This document shows, one piece after another, positions 1-6,248 of a stretch of 6,248 bases of DNA. Position 1 is the first letter of the stretch. The number at the start of each line of letters is the position of its first letter. The translations under genes were made by a program, and so were the position numbers. Origin of the DNA: Oscillospiraceae bacterium (lineage in GTDB: Bacteria; Bacillota; Clostridia; Oscillospirales; Acutalibacteraceae). The stretch spans positions 1-6,248 of the forward strand of contig JAITBA010000037.1 in NCBI GenBank assembly GCA_031283835.1, in the 5' to 3' direction. The notes below the pieces were generated by a model. That model had not been told where the DNA came from. It saw only the letters and a program-made list of their open reading frames with translations, and did not search any database.

Positions 1-2368
1 CCAGCGTCTGCTTTTCCGCCTCGAGTGCCGCCGCCTGCGCGCCGTCCATCTGCCGCGCCTGCTCCAGCTGCGCCACACGCTGCCCCGCGGCGTCTTTTTC
101 GCGAACCAGCGCCTCCAGCGTCGCTTGCGCGTCGGCCAGACGCTGCCGGGTGGCATCCTCCTGGCTTTCTGTGCGAATCACATCCTCCAGCGCGCGAATC
201 AGATCGCCCTGCGTGCCCGCGGCGGCGGCCTGCACGGCGGCGGCATCTTCGGCTAGCTGCTTGCAGCGTTGTGCGTGGGCGGCAAGCGCGCCCTCCTGGG
301 CCTTGAGCTCCCCGCGCAGGGCGACGATTTCGGTCGCACGGCTCAAAATGCCCGCCCCTTGCGCCCGCGAACCGCCTGTAAGAGAGCCGCCCGCGTTCAC
401 TACCTGGCCGTCTAGCGTCACCACGCGGAAACGGTGCTGGTATTTTTTGGCAATGGCAAGCGCGCTTTCGAGGTCTTCGGTCACGGCGGTGCGCCCCAGT
501 TGCGCCCTGATGATCTCGCCATAGCGGGCGTCGCAGGCCAGCAGCTCGTCGGCCATGGCCACAAAGCCGCCGCACTGCTCCAGGCCTTTTTCGTGCAGCG
601 CCTGCCCGCGAATGTTCTCCATCGGCAAAAAAGTGGCGCGCCCTGCCTTGGAATGTGCCAAAAATTCAATCGCCCGCTTGGCCTCTTTGTCGGTTTGTGT
701 CACAACAAATTGCAACGCCGCGCCCAGCGCGGTTTCCACCGCCGCCGCATATTCTTTTTCCACGCGAATCAGCTGTGACAGCGTGCCCTGCAGACCCTGC
801 AAATTTCCGCGGCTGTGCTCTTTCATCACCGCGCGCACCGCCCCGGTATAGCCCTCCATGTTCTGCTCCATGCCCTCCAGCAGCCGCACCCGCGCCTGCT
901 TTTGCGCAAAGTTCCCCTGGAGCCGCTCCAACTCCCGCTGGGCCTCTTGCGCCTTGGCACTGCGGTTTTCGGCTCGCAACTGGTAACCCCGCAGGCTATT
1001 TTCGAGTGATTTTGCTTCCTCGCGCTGGGCGGCCAGCTTTTCTTGCTCGCTTGCCAACCGCGCTTGCAGTGCCGCGCATTGCTCTGTGCGGGCGTCTTCT
1101 GTCTGCGCCAATGTTTCCATCCGCCGGCGCAGCTCCGCCGCCGCTGTTTCGGCCGCCGATTGCGCAATCTGGCGTTGGGCCAGCTGCTCGATGCGTGCCT
1201 GGGTCGCCTGCTGCACCTGCTGCGTGCGTGCCTGGAGCGTCGCCGCTTCAGCCTGTGCCTGCTCGGCCTGTTTGGCGTGCGTCAGCAGCTGCTCCCGCTT
1301 TTGCGCCATTTCTTGCCGCAGGGACGAAATTTGAACCAACGCGGCGTCCATTTCCTCTTCCAGCTGCTGGCGCGAATCCGCTGCCCGCCCCCGGTCGGCT
1401 TCCAGACGCTCCATGGCGGCGGCGTTGTGCGTCAGGGTGTTTTTGAGCACGAGGATCTCGCCCTCCTGCCGCACTGCCTGCTCTTCTTGGGCGGCGCAGC
1501 CCAGCCGAATCTCCTCCATTTGTGCCGTGAGCGCCTGGGACTGTTCGGTCAGCGCACCCAATTCCGCTTCCATGGTGAGAAGCGTTTGCGCGCACTGGTC
1601 ATACTCCGCCTGGGCGCGGGTGATCTTGTGCTCTTGCTCGCGCAGGGCCGCGGTGCTGTTGGCGATGGTGTGCAGCGCCAGCCCAATCTCGAGCTTTTTG
1701 CGCTGCTCGGCCAGCACAAGAAAGCGCTCCGCCTTCTCTTTTTGTTGGCGCAGAGGCTCCACGCGGCCTTCCAGCTCCAAAAGAATATCACGCAGGCGCA
1801 CCAAATTTTCTTCGGCCTGCTCCAGCTTGCGCTGGGCCGCTGTGCGCCGGTAGCGGCTTTGCGAAATTCCGGCGGCCTCCTCCAGCATGTCGCGCCGCTG
1901 AACCGAATGGGAGGAAACTAGGTCGGCCACGCGGCCCTGCCCCACCAGCGAATAGCCGTCACGACCCAAACCGGTGTCCATGAACAGCTCATGCACATCC
2001 TTCAGGCGCACGCTCTTGCCGTTGACAAGGTAGTCGCTCTCGCCCGAGCGGAACAGCCGCCGGGTGACCGACACATCTTTTTCGTCGCAGCCATTGAGCC
2101 GCAGGCCGCTGTTATCCAGGTGCAGCGTCACCTCGGCCAGCCCCTGGGCACGGCGCCGGTCTGTGCCGCTAAAAATTACGTCCTCCATCTTTGCACCGCG
2201 CAGTTGCCGGGTGCTTTGCTCGCCCAGCACCCAACGCACCGCGTCGCTCACGTTGCTTTTGCCGGCGCCGTTGGGCCCCACCACGCAAGTGATGCCGGCG
2301 CCGAACTCCAGCCGCGTTTTGTCGGGGAACGATTTAAAACCATGCAAATCCAGTGCTTTTAGGCGCAT
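1..2368 (-). CDS. smc: Chromosome segregation ATPase SMC (N-terminal 789 residues, runs off left edge)
   Basis: SMC is the ABC-type ATPase of the bacterial condensin SMC-ScpA-ScpB, which loads on DNA near the origin and organises and separates sister chromosomes. The reading frame stays open from the ATG at 2366-2368 to the window edge. Visible parts: N-terminal head, with Walker A GPNGAGKS at residues 31-38, the conserved arginine R57 in LRGAKMEDVIFSGT, SGESDYLVNG at about 108-117, and the Q-loop glutamine Q144 in GYSLVGQGRV; the head-exit motif LEEAAGIS followed by a long Glu/Gln/Ala/Arg-rich coiled coil to about residue 500; the hinge from EGYTGAVRA (505 on) to the glycine motif GGSLTGGS (660-667); then the start of the returning coiled coil. 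The signature motif, Walker B and C-terminal head must lie left of the window; full SMCs have about 1,150-1,200 residues. AAAGGA ends 6 bases before the ATG. The A at position 35 replaces the more common serine in Walker A and should be tolerated. Identification is very secure. Confidence 0.97.
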   Translation of the reverse strand, partial: MRLKALDLHGFKSFPDKTRLEFGAGITCVVGPNGAGKSNVSDAVRWVLGEQSTRQLRGAKMEDVIFSGTDRRRAQGLAEVTLHLDNSGLRLNGCDEKDVSVTRRLFRSGESDYLVNGKSVRLKDVHELFMDTGLGRDGYSLVGQGRVADLVSSHSVQRRDMLEEAAGISQSRYRRTAAQRKLEQAEENLVRLRDILLELEGRVEPLRQQKEKAERFLVLAEQRKKLEIGLALHTIANSTAALREQEHKITRAQAEYDQCAQTLLTMEAELGALTEQSQALTAQMEEIRLGCAAQEEQAVRQEGEILVLKNTLTHNAAAMERLEADRGRAADSRQQLEEEMDAALVQISSLRQEMAQKREQLLTHAKQAEQAQAEAATLQARTQQVQQATQARIEQLAQRQIAQSAAETAAAELRRRMETLAQTEDARTEQCAALQARLASEQEKLAAQREEAKSLENSLRGYQLRAENRSAKAQEAQRELERLQGNFAQKQARVRLLEGMEQNMEGYTGAVRAVMKEHSRGNLQGLQGTLSQLIRVEKEYAAAVETALGAALQFVVTQTDKEAKRAIEFLAHSKAGRATFLPMENIRGQALHEKGLEQCGGFVAMADELLACDARYGEIIRAQLGRTAVTEDLESALAIAKKYQHRFRVVTLDGQVVNAGGSLTGGSRAQGAGILSRATEIVALRGELKAQEGALAAHAQRCKQLAEDAAAVQAAAAGTQGDLIRALEDVIRTESQEDATRQRLADAQATLEALVREKDAAGQRVAQLEQARQMDGAQAAALEAEKQTL

Positions 2369-2409
2369 AGGGTTTCCTTTCGGAGGTTCATTTCAAAAAA
2401 ATTTCATAA

Positions 2410-2426
2410 CATCAAAGCGGTTGATG
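2410..2426. promoter_or_regulatory. Perfect 6-bp dyad in the smc leader, possible operator or promoter element
   Basis: CATCAA (2410-2415) and TTGATG (2421-2426) form a perfect inverted repeat around a 5-base spacer, 41 bases upstream of the smc start. On the minus strand the right half supplies TTGATG, which could act as a -35 box with AATGAA 17 bases further on as a weak -10; this would give a leader of only about 15-20 bases. It lies between the terminator and the smc ribosome binding site, which is where an smc promoter is needed. The symmetry is visible; operator or promoter function is inference, and a 6-bp dyad can arise by chance. Confidence 0.25.
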
Positions 2427-2440
2427 CTGAAGGGTTAGGC

Positions 2441-2469
2441 AAAAAATAGCGCGGCAACGGTGCCGCTGC
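2441..2469 (-). terminator. Rho-independent terminator, minus strand
   Basis: Read on the minus strand, GCGGCA, a CCGT loop and TGCCGC form a perfect 6-bp GC-rich stem (2451-2466). It can be extended by two more pairs past a bulged base (2449-2450 with 2468-2469), and is followed by GCTA and six consecutive T (2441-2446). This is the standard layout of an intrinsic terminator and works only in this direction. It would end transcription arriving from the peptidase/his unit, or from an RNA gene in the gap, about 70 bases before smc. Confidence 0.75.
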
Positions 2470-2755
2470 CGCAGGCGGGCAGGCGCAAAACAGCGCGCAA
2501 AAAACCGGATTACGCGGGAAGGACGAAAGGTTATTTTGCAAAGCGAATCGAAAGAGGTTGTTTGCTGCCCTCCGTGTTGCAAGGGGTACCATGACATTGC
2601 GAACATGGGCCTGCTTGGCGCGCCGCTCCGGCAAATCACACCCGCGCCCCGCCGCTGCAGAGACGGAGCGAAGAGCAAAACGCCGCGCAAGACAATGACC
2701 CGTGAACAACGTGAACCGTCCGCACTTCGACGCTTTTGCTCTGTGTTGTGCGGAA
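2470..2755 (-). other. Non-coding gap rich in inverted repeats: long 3' UTR or unidentified small RNA
   Basis: This segment lies between the TAA of the peptidase gene and the minus-strand terminator. I find no convincing protein in it. It holds an imperfect hairpin at 2557-2639 whose paired blocks are TTTGC/GCAAA (2561-2565 with 2631-2635), CAAG/CTTG (2580-2583 with 2614-2617) and CCATG/CATGG (2589-2593 with 2604-2608), nearly in one register. It also holds AGAGCAAAA (2672-2680) opposite TTTTGCTCT (2734-2742), and TCCGCAC (2719-2725) opposite GTGCGGA (2748-2754). I looked for the landmark motifs of SRP RNA, RNase P RNA, tmRNA, tRNA and T-box leaders and saw none. The terminator argues for a minus-strand transcript, but the 2557-2639 hairpin forms more G-U pairs if read on the plus strand, so the strand is uncertain. 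A 3' UTR of the peptidase mRNA is the simplest reading. Confidence 0.3.
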
Positions 2756-4246
2756 TTATTGACCCGCGCCTTTGATGTAACGTTTGAAAAATTTTACGCC
2801 TTCGCCCAGCGTTTCCACGGGGATGCGCTCGTTGGTGGCATGGGTGCACAGCAGAAGCTTGAGATCTGTGAGAAAGGGAGAAAAGCGGTAGGTGCAATCG
2901 CAAATGGGGTTGTAGTAGTGGCTATCGGTGCCGCCCATGACAAGGTAGGGCGTGATGATGGCTTCGGGGTGACTGTTTTGCACAAGGCTCGCCAGCACCC
3001 GGTAGGAATTGCTGTCTGTGGGCGAAAACGGCGAGGCCTCGTTGCACTTGAGGAGCTTGACCGTCGCGTTAAAGCCCTTGCAGCAGCGTTCGATATGGGT
3101 CTGCACGTCGGCGGCGGTGGTGCCGGGCATCATACGGAAATTTGCCACGGCGACGGCTTTTTGTGGCAGCACATTGCAGGCGGGGCTGCCCTGGGCCTGG
3201 GTGACGGCGGTGGTGGTGCGCACCATGCAGGCGGCGAAGGGGATTTTCTTCATCGCGGCCAGAATCACGGGGCGCAGCAGGCGCTGGTTCACCACAAAAA
3301 GGCGCAGAGGGTAGGGCATGCGGCGGCCCGCGTTTTCGATAAGCTTTTGCAGATAGGGCAGGAGCTTGGCTTTGAACTGCCGTTTTTCGAGCCGCCGGAT
3401 GATTGCCGCCAAGTCGCCCAGTGCCGTGTGAGCCGGGGGCTGCGAACTGTGGCCGCCCTTGGCACTCACGCTGATTTCGAAATCGGCATAGCCTTTTTCG
3501 CTCACGCCGATGCCGGCCAGCACCGCGTTTTTGAGCACGCCCTTCACGTTGATTGGCAGCATGGCGCCGCCTTCGTCGAGGGTGCTCTCGAGCAGCACGC
3601 CGCGTTCGCGCAGAATTTGGCACATGCTCTTTGCGCCCGAATATTCGGCGCCCACCACCTCTTCGTCTTGGCCAAAGAGCAGGTAGACATCGCGCGCCGG
3701 CTGATACCCTTCTTCCAGCAGGGTCTCCACGGCTTCCATTGCACAGATGAGGTGGTTTTTCATATCCATGGCCCCGCGCCCCCAAATGTATTCGCCGTCG
3801 TTGTGCCCGCTGAAGGCCGGGTGCGTCCAGTCGCTCTCTGTGCCCGGCGACACCGGCACCACGTCTTGGTGGCTCAGCAGCGCGATGGGCTTAAGGCCGG
3901 GGTCTGTGCCTTGCCAGCGATACATGAGGTTTGCTTGCTGGTGCACCTCACGCGTGAGGGTTTTGTGCAGCAGCGGAAAACTTTCCTCAAGAAAAGCGTG
4001 AAAGCGCTCGAACTGGTGCCAGTCTACGCGCTCTTGCTCGGGGTAAGACACGGTGGGGATTTGGATGGCCTGCGAAAGATGCGTCGCCGCCCGTTCCGCG
4101 TCGGCGGTTTCGTCGGGCAGCGGGTTGGCGGCCGTGGCCTTTGGCCGAAAGAGCGCCGCGCGGAGGAGTGTGACGACAAGCAGCAGGCCCAGCAACCCCA
4201 GTGCCACCCAGCCCAGCAGGGCCGCTATGGAATAAAAATCGTTCAT
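2756..4246 (-). CDS. Membrane-anchored M20 family zinc metallopeptidase, PM20D1/carboxypeptidase S type
   Basis: This 496-residue protein begins with one hydrophobic segment (about residues 7-28) followed by R29 and further basic residues, which suggests an N-terminal anchor or uncleaved signal. Orientation of the catalytic domain is not proven. The rest is a full M20 dizinc hydrolase: LLSHQDVVPV with metal ligand H126 and D128; GEYIWGRGAMDMKNH with bridging D161; GQDEE with catalytic E195 and ligand E196; D224 in LDEGG; the inserted dimerisation domain starting near GGHSSQPP (264-271); and the last ligand H443 in MGGTDSHYY, followed by HATNERIPVE. The FSGHNDGEYIWGRGA wording and the length fit the carboxypeptidase S/PM20D1 branch, whose known members cleave C-terminal residues of peptides or hydrolyse N-acyl amino acids. 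The substrate here is unknown. The ATG at 4244-4246 is preceded by AAGGGA. The gene starts 44 bases after hisE and is probably co-transcribed with it. The family call is firm; a role in histidine metabolism would be speculation. Confidence 0.92.
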   Translation of the reverse strand: MNDFYSIAALLGWVALGLLGLLLVVTLLRAALFRPKATAANPLPDETADAERAATHLSQAIQIPTVSYPEQERVDWHQFERFHAFLEESFPLLHKTLTREVHQQANLMYRWQGTDPGLKPIALLSHQDVVPVSPGTESDWTHPAFSGHNDGEYIWGRGAMDMKNHLICAMEAVETLLEEGYQPARDVYLLFGQDEEVVGAEYSGAKSMCQILRERGVLLESTLDEGGAMLPINVKGVLKNAVLAGIGVSEKGYADFEISVSAKGGHSSQPPAHTALGDLAAIIRRLEKRQFKAKLLPYLQKLIENAGRRMPYPLRLFVVNQRLLRPVILAAMKKIPFAACMVRTTTAVTQAQGSPACNVLPQKAVAVANFRMMPGTTAADVQTHIERCCKGFNATVKLLKCNEASPFSPTDSNSYRVLASLVQNSHPEAIITPYLVMGGTDSHYYNPICDCTYRFSPFLTDLKLLLCTHATNERIPVETLGEGVKFFKRYIKGAGQ

Positions 4247-4290
4247 TTAAAGTTTCCCTTTCTGGTGCAATGTTATCGTGTTTTTGAATC

Positions 4291-4614
4291 TTACGTGGTC
4301 TTATCCACTACGTGGAACTGCTTGAGGTTGTTTTGCTTTTGGGCGCGGCGTGCCAGCTCGGCTTCGACTTCGACGGGAGGGATGTCGAGGTAGTTCATCA
4401 GCACAGCCGCATGAAAGGCAAGGTCGGCCAGTTCGCCAATTTGGTCGCGGCGGCTATGGTTTTTGGCGGCGATGATGGTTTCGGTGCTTTCTTCGCCCAG
4501 TTTTTTTAGGATTTTGTCGAGTCCCTGCTGAAAAAGGTAGCAGGTGTAGCTGCCCTCCTCGGGGGCTTCGCGGCGCTGGCTGATGGTTTTGTAGAGCGCT
4601 TCAAATTCTTGCAT
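4291..4614 (-). CDS. hisE: Phosphoribosyl-ATP pyrophosphatase HisE
   Basis: HisE hydrolyses N1-(5-phosphoribosyl)-ATP to the AMP form plus pyrophosphate, the second step of histidine biosynthesis, in the cytoplasm. The 107-residue protein has the expected all-helical MazG-like metal-binding pattern: KKLGEESTETIIAAK with E41, E42 and E45, and GELADLAFH with E61 and D64, which should bind the Mg ions and pyrophosphate. The length is normal for a stand-alone HisE; there is no HisI cyclohydrolase domain fused in front, so HisI must be a separate gene elsewhere. The ATG at 4612-4614 has CGGAGA seven or so bases upstream. It sits 69 bases after hisA and 44 bases before the peptidase gene, in the same direction. 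The tail after residue 90 is polar and less conserved. Secure call. Confidence 0.95.
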   Translation of the reverse strand: MQEFEALYKTISQRREAPEEGSYTCYLFQQGLDKILKKLGEESTETIIAAKNHSRRDQIGELADLAFHAAVLMNYLDIPPVEVEAELARRAQKQNNLKQFHVVDKTT

Positions 4615-4683
4615 AAAATTTCTCCGTTCAGAATCATAAAAAAGTTCTTGTTAAGGGCAGCGCCGTGTTGCGCGGCAAAAAAT

Positions 4684-5403
4684 TCAGGGGGCAGAACTGA
4701 GAACGGCGGCCCGCAAATCGAGGGTGCCGGCGTAGATGCTGCGGCCGCAGATGGCCGCGTAAAGACCCGCGCTGCGCAGGGCGGCAATGTCGCCGAGGTT
4801 TGTTATGCCGCCGCTGGCTGTGACGCGGCACCGCACATGCGCTTGCAGCGCCTGCAAATGCGCCAGGTTTGGCCCGTTGAGCATGCCGTCTTTGCTGATA
4901 TCCGTATAGATGATGTGTGCGACGCCCAGCTGCTCCATGCGCGCGGCAAGGTCGAGGTAGGTCACTTCGCTGGTGTCGAGCCAGCCGCGGGTGGCCACCA
5001 AGCCGTTTTTTGCGTCGATGCCCACGGCCACGCGCGCCGCGCCAAAGGCCTTAACCGCCTGACCCACCAGAGCCGGGTTTTGCACGGCGGCGGAACCGAA
5101 AATCACGCGCGCAACACCACGTTCAAAATAATATGCCGCATCCTCGAGGGTGCGGATTCCGCCGCCCAGCTCCACCTGCAGGCCGCTTTCGCGAGCCACA
5201 TGGCTAAAGATATCGGCGTTCACGCGCTTGCCCTCCACAGAGCCGTCCAGATCCACCATGTGAATCCACTCGCAGCCCGCGGCCTTGAAGCTGTGGGCTG
5301 TTTGCATATAGTCGGCGGCCACCTGCTCGGCGGTGGCAAAATCGCCTTGATAAAGCCGCACACACTGGGCGTTTTTGATATCGATGGCGGGAAAAATCAA
5401 CAT
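4684..5403 (-). CDS. hisA: HisA, ProFAR isomerase (phosphoribosylformimino-AICAR-phosphate isomerase)
   Basis: HisA opens the ribose of ProFAR by an Amadori rearrangement to give PRFAR, the substrate of HisF-HisH. The 239-residue protein is a complete (beta/alpha)8 barrel of normal length. Visible landmarks are FPAIDIK with the catalytic aspartate D8, LGGGIRT at 79-85 (first phosphate site), VGIDAKNG with the second catalytic aspartate D130, YTDISKDG with T167, ASGGI at 197-200 and CGRSIYAG at 219-226 (second phosphate site). The usual Asp/Asn-Gly after IDIK is Asn-Ala here, a mild deviation. The open frame extends upstream to a GTG at 5452-5454, but I chose the ATG at 5401-5403 because homologues begin MLIFPAID and because AAAGGA lies 8 bases before it. 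It follows hisB after 84 bases with no hisH between, and is followed by hisE with no hisF or hisI between. Confidence 0.96.
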   Translation of the reverse strand: MLIFPAIDIKNAQCVRLYQGDFATAEQVAADYMQTAHSFKAAGCEWIHMVDLDGSVEGKRVNADIFSHVARESGLQVELGGGIRTLEDAAYYFERGVARVIFGSAAVQNPALVGQAVKAFGAARVAVGIDAKNGLVATRGWLDTSEVTYLDLAARMEQLGVAHIIYTDISKDGMLNGPNLAHLQALQAHVRCRVTASGGITNLGDIAALRSAGLYAAICGRSIYAGTLDLRAAVLSSAP

Positions 5404-5487
5404 AGCACGATTCCTTTGTTCTGTTGGTGTATTCGTCGCGGCCTTCTTTGGCACCGCAAAAAAAGCCGCAAAGTGAAAGCGAAAGCG

Positions 5488-6057
5488 TTAGATACACCCT
5501 TTTGTGCTCAACAGACCCGCTTGCGGCAGGAGGGCTTTGCGCAGGGCGTGCGCGGCGGCCTTGAAGATGGCTTCGGCCTCGTGGTGGCCGTTGGCGCCGT
5601 AGTGCAGGCGAATGTGCAGGGTGATTCCGGCGTTTGCCGCGAAGGCGCGGAGGAATTCCTCAACAAGGCAAAGCTGGAACGCGCCGGCGTTTGCCTGGGA
5701 AAACTGCGCCTGAAACACCAGGAAGGGACGACCGCTGATATCTACGTGGGCGGCGGCAAGGGCTTCATCCATAGGAATAGCGGCGCTGCCAAAACGGGCG
5801 ATGCCGGATTTGTTGCCCAGAGCCTGTGCCAGGGCTTGGCCAAGCACAATGCCGCAATCCTCCACCGTGTGATGGTCATCCACATGCAGGTCGCCCGCGC
5901 AGGTGAGCGCAAGACCCCAGCCCGCGTGCGTGGCCAGCGCGGTGAGCATATGGTCGAAAAAACCCACGCCGGTGGCGACGTTGGCTGGGCCGCCGGCCAG
6001 GCTGAGGGCGGCGGTGATGTTGGTTTCTTTGGTTTGGCGGGTGACGGTCACAGTCAT
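5488..6057 (-). CDS. hisB: Imidazoleglycerol-phosphate dehydratase HisB
   Basis: HisB removes water from imidazole glycerol phosphate to give imidazole acetol phosphate, the substrate of HisC. The 189-residue protein is the single-domain dehydratase; there is no histidinol phosphatase domain as in enterobacterial HisB. Metal-binding and family motifs are all present: GFFDHML at 32-38, DDHHTVEDCG at 60-69, PMDEAL at 95-100, DISGRPFLVF at 106-115, and GANGHHEAEAIFKAAAHALR starting at 154. The C-terminus LLSTKGCI matches the usual STKG-hydrophobic ending. These manganese sites build the active centre between subunits of a 24-mer in known family members. The ATG at 6055-6057 has an excellent GGGAGG (6064-6069) six bases upstream. 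It starts 24 bases after the hisC stop, so the two are surely co-transcribed. The single-domain form implies a separate histidinol-phosphatase. Confidence 0.97.
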   Translation of the reverse strand: MTVTVTRQTKETNITAALSLAGGPANVATGVGFFDHMLTALATHAGWGLALTCAGDLHVDDHHTVEDCGIVLGQALAQALGNKSGIARFGSAAIPMDEALAAAHVDISGRPFLVFQAQFSQANAGAFQLCLVEEFLRAFAANAGITLHIRLHYGANGHHEAEAIFKAAAHALRKALLPQAGLLSTKGCI

Positions 6058-6081
6058 AAGGGGCCTCCCGATCGTGTGTTT

Positions 6082-6248
6082 TTATTGATGTTGTTTGGCG
6101 GCGGTTTGTTGCGAAGCATATTGCGCAAGCGCGGCAAGCAGGGCGGCGTTTTCGGCGGCGGTGCCGGCGGTGATGCGCACGTTGTCGCCAAATTTGCGCA
6201 CGATGATGCCGCGGGCTTTGAGGAAATCGAACACAGGGGCGGCGTTTT
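6082..6248 (-). CDS. hisC: Histidinol-phosphate aminotransferase HisC (C-terminal 54 residues, runs off right edge)
   Basis: Only the 3' end is in the window, ending at TAA 6082-6084. The translated tail reads VFDFLKARGIIVRKFG and then NVRITAGTAAENAALLAAL. This is the closing small domain of fold-type I, PLP-dependent aminotransferases of the HisC group: the GIIVR strand and an arginine in VRITAG that normally binds the substrate carboxylate or phosphate. HisC transfers an amino group from glutamate to imidazole acetol phosphate, the step directly after HisB. A Gln/Ala-rich tail of about ten residues follows the last helix. The lysine that holds PLP and the large domain are outside the window. 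The tail alone could belong to a related aminotransferase, but the position 24 bases before hisB makes hisC by far the best call. Confidence 0.88.
   Translation of the reverse strand, partial: NAAPVFDFLKARGIIVRKFGDNVRITAGTAAENAALLAALAQYASQQTAAKQHQ

Noticed and set aside
655..1921. Long plus-strand open frames of 263 and 292 codons antisense to smc.
   Set aside because: The smc frame on the other strand is continuous and carries the family hallmarks. These products are Pro/Ala- or Leu/Arg-rich shadows of coiled-coil codons.
2557..2700. SRP RNA, RNase P RNA, tmRNA, tRNA or T-box in the gap before smc.
   Set aside because: None of the landmark motifs (GGAA-capped SRP tip, RNase P core, tmRNA ends, T-loop, T-box GGTGG) is present. 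GGGGTACC only superficially resembles a T-box.
2536..2775. A 79-codon plus-strand frame from a TTG with AAAGG five bases upstream, containing CCPPCCKGYHD.
   Set aside because: The ribosome-binding-site spacing and Cys cluster are tempting, but the start is TTG, the product is otherwise featureless, it overlaps the peptidase 3' end, and no promoter is visible. Conservation in relatives would revive it.
2404..2903. Minus-strand frames of 101 and 163 codons in the gap before smc.
   Set aside because: They run through the terminator hairpin, and the longer one also overlaps the end of the peptidase gene in another frame; the compositions are random-looking with no domain.
2702..4393. A 563-codon open frame on the plus strand, antisense to the peptidase and hisE.
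   Set aside because: It mirrors the M20 gene, which has complete catalytic motifs. The translated product is Ala/Gly/His-rich with no recognisable domain, as expected from a GC-rich antisense frame.
4660..4715. Six-T run just after the hisA stop, considered as a terminator.
   Set aside because: Only a GGGC/GCCC pairing with a long loop could precede it, too weak to call.
5404..5454. Upstream GTG start for hisA adding 17 residues.
   Set aside because: The extension does not resemble HisA, and the internal ATG has a well-placed AAAGGA and the family's usual N-terminus.
5404..5487. Seven-T tract and CTTTCG/CTTTCA/CTTTG repeats in the hisB-hisA gap, considered as a terminator or attenuator.
   Set aside because: No GC-rich stem precedes the T tract on the minus strand, and no leader peptide or His codon run is present.

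Overview
The window reads as chromosomal housekeeping DNA from a GC-rich Gram-positive bacterium. It most resembles Clostridia of the Oscillospiraceae/Ruminococcaceae type, judging from the SMC head and hinge wording, the AAAGGA/GGAGG-like ribosome binding sites, a stand-alone HisE and an intrinsic terminator. The lineage is an inference from remembered family sequences; no search was run. I saw no insertion sequence, prophage, CRISPR array, tRNA or rRNA.

All six recognisable genes are on the minus strand, so transcription runs from high to low coordinates. From 6248 down to 4291 lies part of a histidine biosynthesis cluster in the order hisC (3' end only), hisB, hisA, hisE, with gaps of 24, 84 and 69 bases. 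It is followed 44 bases later by a membrane-anchored M20-family metallopeptidase (2756-4246). These five genes probably form one transcript. hisH, hisF and hisI, which usually lie among these genes, are absent from the visible part, so the pathway must be completed elsewhere in the genome.

A 387-base gap (2369-2755) separates the peptidase from smc. It contains imperfect inverted repeats, then a good minus-strand rho-independent terminator (2441-2469), then a short leader with a perfect 6-bp dyad and the smc ribosome binding site. The segment upstream of the terminator is either a long structured 3' UTR or an unidentified small RNA gene.

From 2368 to the left edge runs the first 789 codons of smc, the chromosome condensation ATPase: N-terminal head, first coiled coil, hinge and the start of the returning coiled coil. 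The C-terminal head lies outside the window. The terminator suggests that smc is transcribed separately from the his-peptidase unit.

No clearly new biological system is visible. The points most worth a second look are the structured gap before smc, the his cluster lacking H, F and I, and the anchored peptidase attached to it.
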